Shown one piece after another: positions 9,073 to 17,037 of a stretch of DNA of 40,144 nucleotides (positions are counted from its first letter, which is position 1; the number at the start of each line of letters is the position of its first letter). Source of the stretch: an uncultured Thiotrichales bacterium (GTDB lineage Bacteria; Pseudomonadota; Gammaproteobacteria; CAIRSR01); assembly GCA_903824965.1 (NCBI GenBank), contig CAIJYR010000139.1:1-40144 (forward strand), in the 5' to 3' direction. Under the pieces are notes generated by a model, which saw nothing but the letters and a program-made list of their open reading frames with translations, had not been told where the DNA came from and did no database searches. The position numbers and the translations under genes are program-made.

Positions 9073-10368
9073 ATGGCTCAAATAGAAGGTTTCAGAATAC
9101 GTAATTTTGGTGCGCTCAAAGATATTACGCTTGGCAGGCTGAGTAGTCACTGGGGAAAGAATTACAGAATACCAATTACACCCCTAACAGTCGTCATAGG
9201 AAAAAATGGTGCTGGCAAGAGCACCTTGTTTGATGCGTTTGGTTTTCTTGCGGACTGTCTTAAATTCGGTGTAGAAGATGCTTGTGATCTTCGAGGTCGT
9301 GGTGGCATTAAAGGAATACGGACGCAAGGAGAAAGAGGCGCAATTGAGTATAATCTAAGCTATAGAGAAGATATGAACGCACGACCTCTTACATATGAAT
9401 TATCAATCGATATTGATGAATTTGATCGCCCATTTGTCTTGCGGGAACGCCTCAGGCAGAGACGCAAAGGACAGAGCTTCGGACAACCGTTTACATTCCT
9501 GATGTTAGAAAAAGGAAAGGGTCTTGCCTGGAAGGGTGAACAAGATGGGAAGAAGATTAATGAAGAGCAAGGTCAATTTGATTTTGACAGCTTTATGGAA
9601 TCCATGAGAAAAGAGAAAGAGGAATCTAAAGAAATAGAGATTGTCGATCTGGAAGATAATCGAAGACTTGGCATTGCAACACTGGGTGCATTAAAACAGC
9701 ATCCAAGGATTTCGGCTTTCCGCAAATTTATTGAGGGATGGCACCTTAGCTACTTTACCCCAGATGCTGCACGAGATTTGCCGCTTGCTGGGCCTCAGCA
9801 ACACCTCAACAGCAAGGGTGATAACCTCGGCAACGTTGTTCAGTTTATGGAGCGCGAACATGGCCCAAAGTTCCGAACTATCTTAAATAAAATCGCCGGA
9901 AAAATTCCAGGAATTGATAAAATCAGCACAGAGAGAATGCAAAATAACCGCTTATTACTGAAGTTCAATGATAAAGGTTTTCAAGATCCCTTTTATGTAC
10001 AACAAATGTCTGACGGGACGCTCAAACTATTTGCTTATCTGTTGTTGATGGAAGATCCAAACCCACCGCCATTCCTGTGCATTGAAGAACCGGAGAATGG
10101 TTTGTACCACAAATTGCTCGAATCGTTGGCCCATGAATTCAGGGAGCACGCAACCGGACGCAAGGGTGGATCGCAGATATTTATCACGACACATCAACCG
10201 TACCTTGTGAACGCACTCTCGCCGGAGGAGGTCTGGATTCTGGAAAAGAACGCGGACGGTTTTGCAACCATTCGGCGTGCCAGTGATGACCCAATCGTAC
10301 AGGGATTGGTCGAGGAAGGTCTTCCATTGGGTGGCCTTTGGTACAGTGATTATCTGGACGCGAGGTAA
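9073..10368 (+). CDS. AAA family ATPase (AAA_21/OLD-like), first gene of a two-gene module
   Basis: The 431-residue ABC-type ATPase has an N-terminal GFRIRNFGALKDITL strand-helix typical of SMC/RecF/OLD-like ATPases. Its motifs are Walker A GKNGAGKST (43-51), a signature-like QMSDGTLKL (311-319), Walker B PFLCIEEPENGL (333-344, Glu338-Glu339) and an H-loop with His374 (ITTHQPYL). A charged, probably helical insert lies at about 140-200. There is no C-terminal Toprim domain in this protein; the next gene, 4 bp away, may supply it. A strong GGAGG (9062-9066) sits 6 bp before the ATG. Codons are AT-richer than in recB or recC (many aaa, gaa, att), which suggests acquisition. Defence or nucleic-acid surveillance is inferred from the pairing, not shown. 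Confidence 0.85.
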   Translation: MAQIEGFRIRNFGALKDITLGRLSSHWGKNYRIPITPLTVVIGKNGAGKSTLFDAFGFLADCLKFGVEDACDLRGRGGIKGIRTQGERGAIEYNLSYREDMNARPLTYELSIDIDEFDRPFVLRERLRQRRKGQSFGQPFTFLMLEKGKGLAWKGEQDGKKINEEQGQFDFDSFMESMRKEKEESKEIEIVDLEDNRRLGIATLGALKQHPRISAFRKFIEGWHLSYFTPDAARDLPLAGPQQHLNSKGDNLGNVVQFMEREHGPKFRTILNKIAGKIPGIDKISTERMQNNRLLLKFNDKGFQDPFYVQQMSDGTLKLFAYLLLMEDPNPPPFLCIEEPENGLYHKLLESLAHEFREHATGRKGGSQIFITTHQPYLVNALSPEEVWILEKNADGFATIRRASDDPIVQGLVEEGLPLGGLWYSDYLDAR

Positions 10369-10372
10369 TCCC

Positions 10373-11026
10373 ATGCACTTTGAGATCATCGTGGAAGATC
10401 AGTCTGGCAAGCAAGCACTCGATATTCTAGTACCAAAGATCGTAGGTTCTGAGCATACCTATAGGATCATTCCGTATAAAGGTATTGGCCATACTCCTAA
10501 AAATCTCAAACCAAAGACGGATGCTAACAAAAGGATTTTGCTTGATCAGCTCCCAAGGTTGCTACGAGGCTTTGGCAAGAGCCTGAAGGAATATCAGAGT
10601 GCGGTTATTGTGGTGTGTGATCTGGACAAAAGGTGTCTGAAAGCCTTCCGAGAAGAATTGTATGCCGTTCTGAATGCTTGTAACCCTAAACCAGAGACTC
10701 GGTTCTGTATCGCAGTGGAAGAATGGGAAGCTTGGTTTCTTGGAGATATTCCCGCAATCAAATCAGCGTACCCAAAGGCAAAGGATAAGGTTCTGGAAAG
10801 TTATAAAAATGATTCCATCTGTGGCACATGGCAAGTTCTTGCAGATGCTGTCTTTCCTGGTGGGTCGAACGTACTGTCAGGCAATGGCTGGCAGGCCATT
10901 GGTTCCGAAAAGCACAAATGGTCTGAGAACATTACCCCGCATATGGACGTGAATAATAATAAATCCCACAGTTTTATTTATTTCCGCGAGAAGCTGACTG
11001 ACCTGTTGCGTATAGAGAAAGAATAA
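10373..11026 (+). CDS. DUF4276-like protein with Toprim-like motifs, partner of the AAA ATPase
   Basis: The 217-residue protein starts at an ATG 4 bp after the ATPase stop; the reading frame stays open further upstream only because it overlaps that gene. The features look like a Toprim fold: an N-terminal strand with Glu8 (FEIIVEDQSG), then a hydrophobic strand ending in an Asp-x-Asp pair (VIVVCDLDKR, Asp83/Asp85). A Glu-rich AVEEWEAWFLGD segment (114-125) follows, as in DUF4276 proteins. Toprim domains bind metal and cut or join nucleic acid in OLD nucleases, topoisomerases and primases. Together with the preceding ATPase it could form a split OLD/PARIS/AbiL-like pair; which type, if any, cannot be told by eye. 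It ends 9 bp from the convergent ubiX. Confidence 0.7.
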   Translation: MHFEIIVEDQSGKQALDILVPKIVGSEHTYRIIPYKGIGHTPKNLKPKTDANKRILLDQLPRLLRGFGKSLKEYQSAVIVVCDLDKRCLKAFREELYAVLNACNPKPETRFCIAVEEWEAWFLGDIPAIKSAYPKAKDKVLESYKNDSICGTWQVLADAVFPGGSNVLSGNGWQAIGSEKHKWSENITPHMDVNNNKSHSFIYFREKLTDLLRIEKE

Positions 11027-11035
11027 ATAAAAACA

Positions 11036-11644
11036 TCATTCCATACCCCAGCGAGGCAACAGTTGGTGCGTGACGCCCAGGTGATCCAAAATACGCGCCA
11101 CCACAAAATCAACGACCTCGGACACGGAAGTTGGTCGGTGATAAAAGCCTGGATTGGGTGGAAGAATTACAACGCCGAGGCGTGCAAGACGCACCATGTT
11201 TTCGAGGTGAATGACCGAGAAAGGTGTCTCCCGTGGCACAAGAATCAGGCGGCGATTCTCTTTGATACAAACATCCGCAGCACGCTCGATGAGGTTATCC
11301 GATCCGCCCATGGCAATGGCCGCCAAAGTCCCCATGCTGCATGGACAAATAACCATGGCCGACGGTGGATTGGAACCAGAAGCCAGCGGTGATGCCCAAT
11401 CTTGGGGATGAAAGACACGCAGTTGGTCGGATGCTGCGTGAAAGTGTTCTGTCAGAAAGCGTGCTGTTTCGCGTGGCAACTCAGGCAGTTCGATCGTCGT
11501 CTCCATGGAGAACACCGTCCTTGCCGCTGGAGAGATCAATAGGTGAACGGATCGTCCTGCGTGGAGCAAACACTCCAAGAGACGCAGACCATAGGGAATG
11601 CCAGAAGCACCCGTATAGGCAAGCGCAATGGATTCAGTAGACAT
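11036..11644 (-). CDS. ubiX: Flavin prenyltransferase UbiX
   Basis: UbiX joins a dimethylallyl group to FMN to make prenylated FMN, the cofactor of the decarboxylase UbiD in ubiquinone synthesis. The 202-residue protein has the family signatures: ALAYTGASGIPYGLRLLE at the N-terminus, CPCSMGTLAAIAMGGSDNLIERAADV in the middle, and LVPRETPFSVIHLENM near 137-152. Length is normal. The ATG at 11644 starts the conserved strand after six residues. The gene is on the same strand as recC but 352 bp away, across a repeat-rich gap, so it probably has its own promoter. It converges on the DUF4276-like gene. No ubiD is in the window. Confidence 0.95.
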   Translation of the reverse strand: MSTESIALAYTGASGIPYGLRLLECLLHAGRSVHLLISPAARTVFSMETTIELPELPRETARFLTEHFHAASDQLRVFHPQDWASPLASGSNPPSAMVICPCSMGTLAAIAMGGSDNLIERAADVCIKENRRLILVPRETPFSVIHLENMVRLARLGVVILPPNPGFYHRPTSVSEVVDFVVARILDHLGVTHQLLPRWGME

Positions 11645-11667
11645 GATGGCTTTCCTGAGCGTGCAAC

Positions 11668-11685
11668 TCTCCGATGAATCGGAGA
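11668..11685 (-). promoter_or_regulatory. Hairpin in the ubiX leader
   Basis: A 7-bp perfect stem (tctccga/tcggaga) with a TGAA loop lies 24 bp before the ubiX ATG. It would sit in the 5' untranslated region. A similar CTCCG...CGGAG stem occurs ahead of efp (21999-22018). The role is unknown. Confidence 0.35.
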
Positions 11686-11833
11686 TTGAGTTCTAGAAGG
11701 GCTGATGCGAAATACAAAAACAGCTTTTGACTGAGTATTAAAAAAATAAGATGTTGACTTTGATTTGATTCTCATTCTGCAAGACAAGTCACAAGCAGTC
11801 CCCTACCCCTCCCCACCCCCGCCCTTTTCCCTC

Positions 11834-11965
11834 CCGTATGCACACATCTTTTTCGAGCGTGCTCTATCAGATTGAACAATAAAGACAATTCTGATGTGCC
11901 CGAACGAATAACCTTGCGATTTTTCTCTGGCATAATCAATGGGTTATAAAGATGCGTGCATACGG
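11834..11965. repeat. Inverted repeat pair between ubiX and recC
   Basis: The 17-mer ccgtatgcacacatctt (11834-11850) recurs in inverted orientation at 11949-11965 with one mismatch. C-rich or G-rich hairpin-repeat sequence lies on the outside of both arms (11800-11833 and 11968-11986). About 98 bp of AT-richer DNA separates the arms. The layout suits a small non-autonomous element or a paired extragenic palindrome. No gene is seen in the 11645-11996 gap. Confidence 0.6.
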
Positions 11966-11967
11966 TA

Positions 11968-11986
11968 GCCCTTTCAGGGAAGGGGC
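11968..11986 (-). terminator. Hairpin downstream of recC
   Basis: An 8-bp stem (gccctttc / gaaggggc, one T-G pair) with an AGG loop lies 10 bp past the recC stop. It has no T tract on the recC strand, so it is only a candidate terminator. It also looks like a worn copy of the GC hairpin repeat. Confidence 0.4.
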
Positions 11987-11996
11987 ATGTCTAAAA

Positions 11997-14900
11997 TCAA
12001 AGGCGTGAATCCTGAAGATGTCGCAGAAGCGGATCGAATACCATTCTGGATATTGAACAGAACTCTTCGTCCAAGGGGTCTGCCACACCACGCAAGGCCA
12101 ACTGGTAACTAAGGTTGGCGCTTTCGCTACGGTTATAGTCACGATCGTTGATCCATTTCTCCTGCGCCTTTCTAAGAGTGCCACTGCTGGTACAATACGC
12201 CCACGCACTCTTCGGAAAAAAATGCACTGGTTTCAGCAAACCACTGCGATACACAGCCAGCAAGTTACCCAGTTCTTCGCGGGCATTTTCACAAGTCTTG
12301 AAAGAAAAACAACCATCACGAGAATGCCATTGGGTGGTTGCCGTACTCGGTGATTGAACGGCACACAAAAACAAATGGGCAAACCAACCCGCCAAATAAT
12401 CCATGGGTCGCGTGTCGTCATAACGATAACGGACTAGACCACTGGCACGTACATCGACCAGATCGCCGACCAGTTGCCAAGACTCGCCTTCTATATCAAA
12501 TGGCAGCACCTGACGAAGGGGAGCCAATATGGGGGAAGACAACTCGCTCGCAAGTCGATCGGCAAATGACTGGATCTCGACCAATTCTTCTTCTAGCAGC
12601 CGCTGACCAAAAGCACCCGTCGGAAACTCATTGCCAGCCGCTGCTAGAGCAAACAAATCAGGCATGTTGTCACAACGCGCCAACAACGTGGGCAACAATC
12701 GTTGTGCCATGGCTTGGCGGTTTGGGTATTCTCCCAAAAACGGCTCATCGTCCTGAAGCAATTCTTCGGATGCCGCCAAGGTGATGTTCAACCGTTGTCG
12801 AAGCACAACCCTGCAAGGATTACGAAAGAACCGCTCCAATTGTTCCAGGCTTACGCTTCGTGCTTCTTCTGGAGGCGGTGGCAAGGGATCTGTAAAGAAC
12901 GGAATCTGTGCGGTATCCCCCACCTCCCTTTCCGTTGCCGTTTCTTCTTCCTCGTTTTTGTCTCTCAGAGGGGGCGTGATGGATCGCTTTTGCTGCGATG
13001 CTTCTAACCGTTGGCGCAGGGCATCGCAATATTCTGCATGGTAACTGTGCAACCGAGCATCGTCTGCGCCCGTGAAATACACCGAGGAAAAAGCCTGAAG
13101 CGGATGCGCTACGATCAAGCGTCGGCGTGCACGTACCATGGCCCCGTCCAGACGCTCGCCCTCCTGCGGAAAAGCAGTCGCGGCCGCCAAATAATCCAGC
13201 AATTCTGCCACCAGCACCGAAGGCGGCATAGAGCGGTTGTCTCGAATGCTGCGTCCTCGGTAGCTGATATGAAAAGCATCGCGTGCCGACAACAGAAGAT
13301 CAAGAAAGAGGTTGCGCTCGTCCGTTCGGCGCTGTCGATCGCCCCTTCGTGGCGCACAGGCCATTAGGTCAAATTCGGCCGGATATTGCGTCCCTGGAAA
13401 GGTGGCATCGTCCATACCGATCACGCAAATGACCCGATAAGAGAGACTGCGTAGACTCGCAATCGAAGAAAAAGTCACCGTTCCTGTCGGTATACCGCCT
13501 CGTATCGGGTCGCTCCACTCATCCACGAGCGCCTGACGAATCAGTTCCAAAGGCAACGCAGATCCCGTACCACCTTCGACCATGTCCCGACACAGCCGAG
13601 CAATCGCATCACGCACCGCCCGCAAATCCTCCATCCACGCCAAAGAATCGGGCACAAAGTGATCCAATGCGTCGTTCAGCGAACGCTGCCACTCTTCCGG
13701 CCGCAACGGACGAGACCACGCACAACGCACGCGGTTCAATTGATCCAAAAAGCGCCAGAAGCGACCGAGTGATATGGCATCCAAGCCTTCGGGATTGCCC
13801 GCAGGCAGACAACCGTGGAGGATCGTATCTGTTGCGCGATCACCGAGTGCGTAGGACAAAAACAACCGATCCATGCCGTCCGAAAAACTATGACGCTCAC
13901 TTTTGGGCAATCCCAAAGCAACGCGCTGTTCTGCATCCCATCCCCAACAGATCCCTGACTGTTGGATCCAACGGTGGATCTGATCGAGCGCCGCACCGTC
14001 CAACCCATAGCGTTCGGCCACGGGGTCTTGCTGTAACAGTGCAAAGACAGCACTCGCCACAAAACGGCCACCACACACAGTCAGCAACGTGTCCATCAAA
14101 TGCGCCACCGGATTCACCTGCGTCTGCGGCTGGCCTGTGATGGTGTAGGGAATGCGTCGCATGGTGGGCGCAGTACCAAACACCATGTCGATGACGGGTG
14201 CCGCTTTGATCAGGTTGGGCGTCACCACCAAAATGTCTTGGGGGCGCGGCGGATCGTCACTCGCCAAAAGATCCAACAACCGGTCGTGTAGGACTTCCAG
14301 TTCCCGTGTCATAGAGTGACAGACATGGACTTCTAGGCTTCGATCTCCCTCCGAAGGCTGCACACTGCTTGGGGCTAGCTCCACCATGTTCAGGATGGCA
14401 TTCTGTACATGGGCAAGCAGGGTGCCACGCTCGTTCGGAAGAAACGCACTGCCGTCTTCTACGATAATGCCCTCGTCTGAAAACAATAGATCCAGATAGG
14501 CTTTGGTGGGTTGGCCCCACGAAGCCAGCAAGGTATTGCCGACTTCGTAGAAATGATCTCCGGTGTCGTGGCGGTTCGCCAAATAATGGAGCCGCTTAGG
14601 ATCGACGATCTCAAACCAATATTCTTGGCAGGGATTGAGGGCATAGACCCGAATATCTACCCACTGGGAGAGGTGTCGGAGAATGTCTAAATAAAGGGGC
14701 GGTATTGTTGGCAGACAGAACAAATGGGCCACGCTGGGTAGGCCGTATTGCGAAGTGGCGTTTGCACCCAACGCGGCCACCTTCTCGAAAAAGGCCACCG
14801 AGGGATGTTGCCGATGGATGCCGAGTTCGCCTGTGATCTGCCGCCACAGAGCAGCTTGCCAGGCTTCATCCTCACGTTTGTCTGGTGCGAGTTCTGCGGG

Positions 14901-15362
14901 TATGCGCTGCCCGTCAGACCACGCCGACAACCAGTCGGGTCGGTACGTAATATAATGCTCGAATACCTGCGTCACACGCTTCGCAAGATCCAAACGCATG
15001 AGCGGATCGGCCTGCTGTAAGTAACGCGCCAACCGAGGATGATCGGCGGTCAACGCACGATCCCCGAACTGCGCGTAGACCCGCCAGGCCAGCAGGTTGG
15101 GCGAAAAGGGCGAACGCGCTTGAACAGGCACCACCTGTGCGATGCACGTCCACAACCATTCGGCCAAGAAAGAAAACGCTACATTGGCACAAATCCCCAC
15201 GTGATCAGCGCACGCAAGCGTAACGCGACGTCGCAAGGCAGCACTGGGTACAATGACCGAGTGTGGTGCAAACACATCGATCTGCCCAGCATCGATTGCC
15301 AACTGTTCCAGCAAGCGATCCAACAAGAACTCAACGCGATTCGACAGCGTCAGGTGGAACAT
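11997..15362 (-). CDS. recC: Exodeoxyribonuclease V subunit gamma (RecC)
   Basis: RecC is the scaffold and Chi-reading subunit of RecBCD. The 1121-residue length matches the family. The N-terminus (MFHLTLSNRVEFLLDRLLEQL) and conserved blocks such as FCLPTIPPLYLDILRHLSQWVDIRVYALNPCQEYW, split here by helicase-like regions, are RecC-typical. CVIGMDDATFPGTQYPAEFDLM is the usual signature of the inactive second helicase half. No Walker A lysine motif is present, as expected. It starts 15 bp after the PP2C gene stop, so it seems to be the last gene of a signalling operon, and it lies on the opposite strand from recB and recD with two unrelated genes plus ubiX between. Such a split order means recC expression need not follow recBD. 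Confidence 0.93.
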   Translation of the reverse strand: MFHLTLSNRVEFLLDRLLEQLAIDAGQIDVFAPHSVIVPSAALRRRVTLACADHVGICANVAFSFLAEWLWTCIAQVVPVQARSPFSPNLLAWRVYAQFGDRALTADHPRLARYLQQADPLMRLDLAKRVTQVFEHYITYRPDWLSAWSDGQRIPAELAPDKREDEAWQAALWRQITGELGIHRQHPSVAFFEKVAALGANATSQYGLPSVAHLFCLPTIPPLYLDILRHLSQWVDIRVYALNPCQEYWFEIVDPKRLHYLANRHDTGDHFYEVGNTLLASWGQPTKAYLDLLFSDEGIIVEDGSAFLPNERGTLLAHVQNAILNMVELAPSSVQPSEGDRSLEVHVCHSMTRELEVLHDRLLDLLASDDPPRPQDILVVTPNLIKAAPVIDMVFGTAPTMRRIPYTITGQPQTQVNPVAHLMDTLLTVCGGRFVASAVFALLQQDPVAERYGLDGAALDQIHRWIQQSGICWGWDAEQRVALGLPKSERHSFSDGMDRLFLSYALGDRATDTILHGCLPAGNPEGLDAISLGRFWRFLDQLNRVRCAWSRPLRPEEWQRSLNDALDHFVPDSLAWMEDLRAVRDAIARLCRDMVEGGTGSALPLELIRQALVDEWSDPIRGGIPTGTVTFSSIASLRSLSYRVICVIGMDDATFPGTQYPAEFDLMACAPRRGDRQRRTDERNLFLDLLLSARDAFHISYRGRSIRDNRSMPPSVLVAELLDYLAAATAFPQEGERLDGAMVRARRRLIVAHPLQAFSSVYFTGADDARLHSYHAEYCDALRQRLEASQQKRSITPPLRDKNEEEETATEREVGDTAQIPFFTDPLPPPPEEARSVSLEQLERFFRNPCRVVLRQRLNITLAASEELLQDDEPFLGEYPNRQAMAQRLLPTLLARCDNMPDLFALAAAGNEFPTGAFGQRLLEEELVEIQSFADRLASELSSPILAPLRQVLPFDIEGESWQLVGDLVDVRASGLVRYRYDDTRPMDYLAGWFAHLFLCAVQSPSTATTQWHSRDGCFSFKTCENAREELGNLLAVYRSGLLKPVHFFPKSAWAYCTSSGTLRKAQEKWINDRDYNRSESANLSYQLALRGVADPLDEEFCSISRMVFDPLLRHLQDSRL

Positions 15363-15377
15363 CGGACATCCTGTGCT

Positions 15378-16322
15378 CTAGCGTTTTGTGCGGTGCGCCT
15401 GGTAGTGCAGTGCGGTGGAGGTGATAATCACCCCAAGCGAAGAATCATCGTCCAACAGACCATCGGCACACAGTCGTTCGAGATACCGTTCAAGCGCCGC
15501 TCGCAATCGTTGATCGGTCACTGTTTCTGGATCGTTTCTTGAGAAAAGCTCTTTCAGCGCCTCAAAGAAACGCAAGAGGGGCTGTTCCATTTTCAGCCAA
15601 ATCGTACTGTCCTTGGTGCGTCCCACGTTGACTTGATCGTTTGAATGGATACCATCCGTGCAGATCATGAGGAGATCCCCATGAACAGTATCTTTTTGTA
15701 TCTGTAGAATCGTTGGCTCTGCGTCGTCGTCCTCTGCCGTGGAGATCAAACGATAGAGTGCCTCTTTACCGTGTTCGTTCTGCAGGGTGTGGGGGTTGAG
15801 ATAATTCAAGGCATTCCACGGAAGGTATTGGTTCTCAGAAAATTCGTTGAACCCTCCACGCACATGCCAGATGGCACCGTTTCCCACATAGCCGAGCCAC
15901 AAAGAATGCTCGTCCTCCACAGCTACGATGAGTGTGGTGCCGAAGCTCTGTTCCCAATCGCACACGAGGTTCTCTTGGGCACAATACACCTCCGCGCGTT
16001 CACGGAGGCGCTGCCGGGCCTGCACAAACAGATGCCGCATGTCCGGCGCTGACCACCTCGTCGCCGATTCGATCAGGTGCGTTACCGTTTCTACACTCCA
16101 CTGTGCACCCAGTCCGGCGTGTTCCTGCGACCCCAGTCCATCTGCAATCACCACCGCACGCAATCCATGGGCAGGGCACTCCGCAGTCCCAACCGCGTCC
16201 TCATTGTCTGTGGGACGTTGACGATACGTAGCGGAGGCAACTGCGCTCACCGTTTTGAGAGGACGATCCACACCCATCAGCTTGCGTAGGGATCGACGCA
16301 CAAGACTGGGCACGAGGTGCAT
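15378..16322 (-). CDS. PP2C-family serine/threonine phosphatase
   Basis: The 314-residue cytoplasmic protein carries the PP2C metal-binding motifs: TDNEDA (Asp42), VIADGLGSQEHAG (Asp61-Gly62), SFGTTLIVA, CTDGI (Asp223) and DDDSSLGVI (291-299). These ligate two Mn/Mg ions that remove phosphate from Ser/Thr. The usual VGDSR block reads VGNGA (146-150), so that loop is altered. Its ATG shares one base with the TAA of the VWA gene (TAATG), so translation is coupled. In TerY-P-type modules a VWA protein, a PP2C phosphatase and a protein kinase occur together; here no kinase gene is present nearby. The substrate is unknown. Confidence 0.88.
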   Translation of the reverse strand: MHLVPSLVRRSLRKLMGVDRPLKTVSAVASATYRQRPTDNEDAVGTAECPAHGLRAVVIADGLGSQEHAGLGAQWSVETVTHLIESATRWSAPDMRHLFVQARQRLRERAEVYCAQENLVCDWEQSFGTTLIVAVEDEHSLWLGYVGNGAIWHVRGGFNEFSENQYLPWNALNYLNPHTLQNEHGKEALYRLISTAEDDDAEPTILQIQKDTVHGDLLMICTDGIHSNDQVNVGRTKDSTIWLKMEQPLLRFFEALKELFSRNDPETVTDQRLRAALERYLERLCADGLLDDDSSLGVIITSTALHYQAHRTKR

Positions 16323-16990
16323 TAGGAGATTTTCACGTTTTTGCCCGAAGACACCGACGCAATGAAAAATTTCCGTAGATCATCGGAACGATACGTGGTT
16401 CGGTAATGCGCAGGCGAGCTCGCCAAGTCACGCAGCAATTGTTCTGCAGCGGCGGTTTCCTGTGAGTTGTGGCCGGAGGCTGCAAACAGCGTGGAGCAGA
16501 TCGTAATTCTCGGATCCTGTTTGAGCGTATTGGCATCTTGGAGCGGCGTACCGCTGCTCAGACCATCGGACATCACGACCAACACCACACTGCGCGGTAC
16601 CGATTCCATGTTAGCATCGGCCAGAAATCGTTGTGCGATATCCCCTGCCCTGCGCAATCCTACCCCAATGTCTGTGCCCCCACCATGCGCTTTTTGTGGA
16701 TTGTATTCTGCGTAGTCATCGATGTGGGCGACGGGGGCCGCTGGGGTATGGATGATCGCTTTGTCATCAAAGGTCACAACCGCAATGGAAAAGTTCGGTG
16801 CCACACGGCTGGCCCTGAGCCTACCCAAGAGTTCACGCACAGCCAAATCAACGGCTTCGGCCTTCGATATCTTGTCAGGGGTCATGTCTTTCATAGACCC
16901 ACTGCCATCTAAGATCAAGATACCCAATTGATGTAACATGCGTGGCACGGCTGGCATTTCATCAAGATCGGCAATGCGCTCTGGACTCAT
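16322..16990 (-). CDS. VWA-domain protein (TerY-like)
   Basis: The 222-residue protein is essentially one von Willebrand A domain. The metal-ion-dependent adhesion site is intact: ILDGSGSM (27-33), GGGTDIGVGL with the MIDAS threonine, and VMSDGLSSG with the third Asp. No signal peptide or membrane helix is present, so it is cytoplasmic. The length and the tight coupling to a PP2C gene match TerY-like proteins of TerY-P signalling modules, where the VWA protein mediates metal-dependent protein contacts with the phosphatase and a kinase. The upstream Wzz-domain gene ends 47 bp before its ATG. The function is inferred from the family and the gene pair. Confidence 0.88.
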   Translation of the reverse strand: MSPERIADLDEMPAVPRMLHQLGILILDGSGSMKDMTPDKISKAEAVDLAVRELLGRLRASRVAPNFSIAVVTFDDKAIIHTPAAPVAHIDDYAEYNPQKAHGGGTDIGVGLRRAGDIAQRFLADANMESVPRSVVLVVMSDGLSSGTPLQDANTLKQDPRITICSTLFAASGHNSQETAAAEQLLRDLASSPAHYRTTYRSDDLRKFFIASVSSGKNVKIS

Positions 16991-17037
16991 GGTGGTGATT
17001 CTCTCGGTGGAAGAAACAAAGAGCCATTATATACCGC

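Noticed and set aside
9073-10368. RecF or SMC-type repair ATPase
   Set aside because: It is too divergent from RecF, has a charged insert, and is paired with a Toprim-like gene, which fits OLD-like modules better.
10262-10372. Upstream extension of the DUF4276-like gene
   Set aside because: It overlaps the ATPase in another frame, and the Toprim-like first strand begins at 10373.
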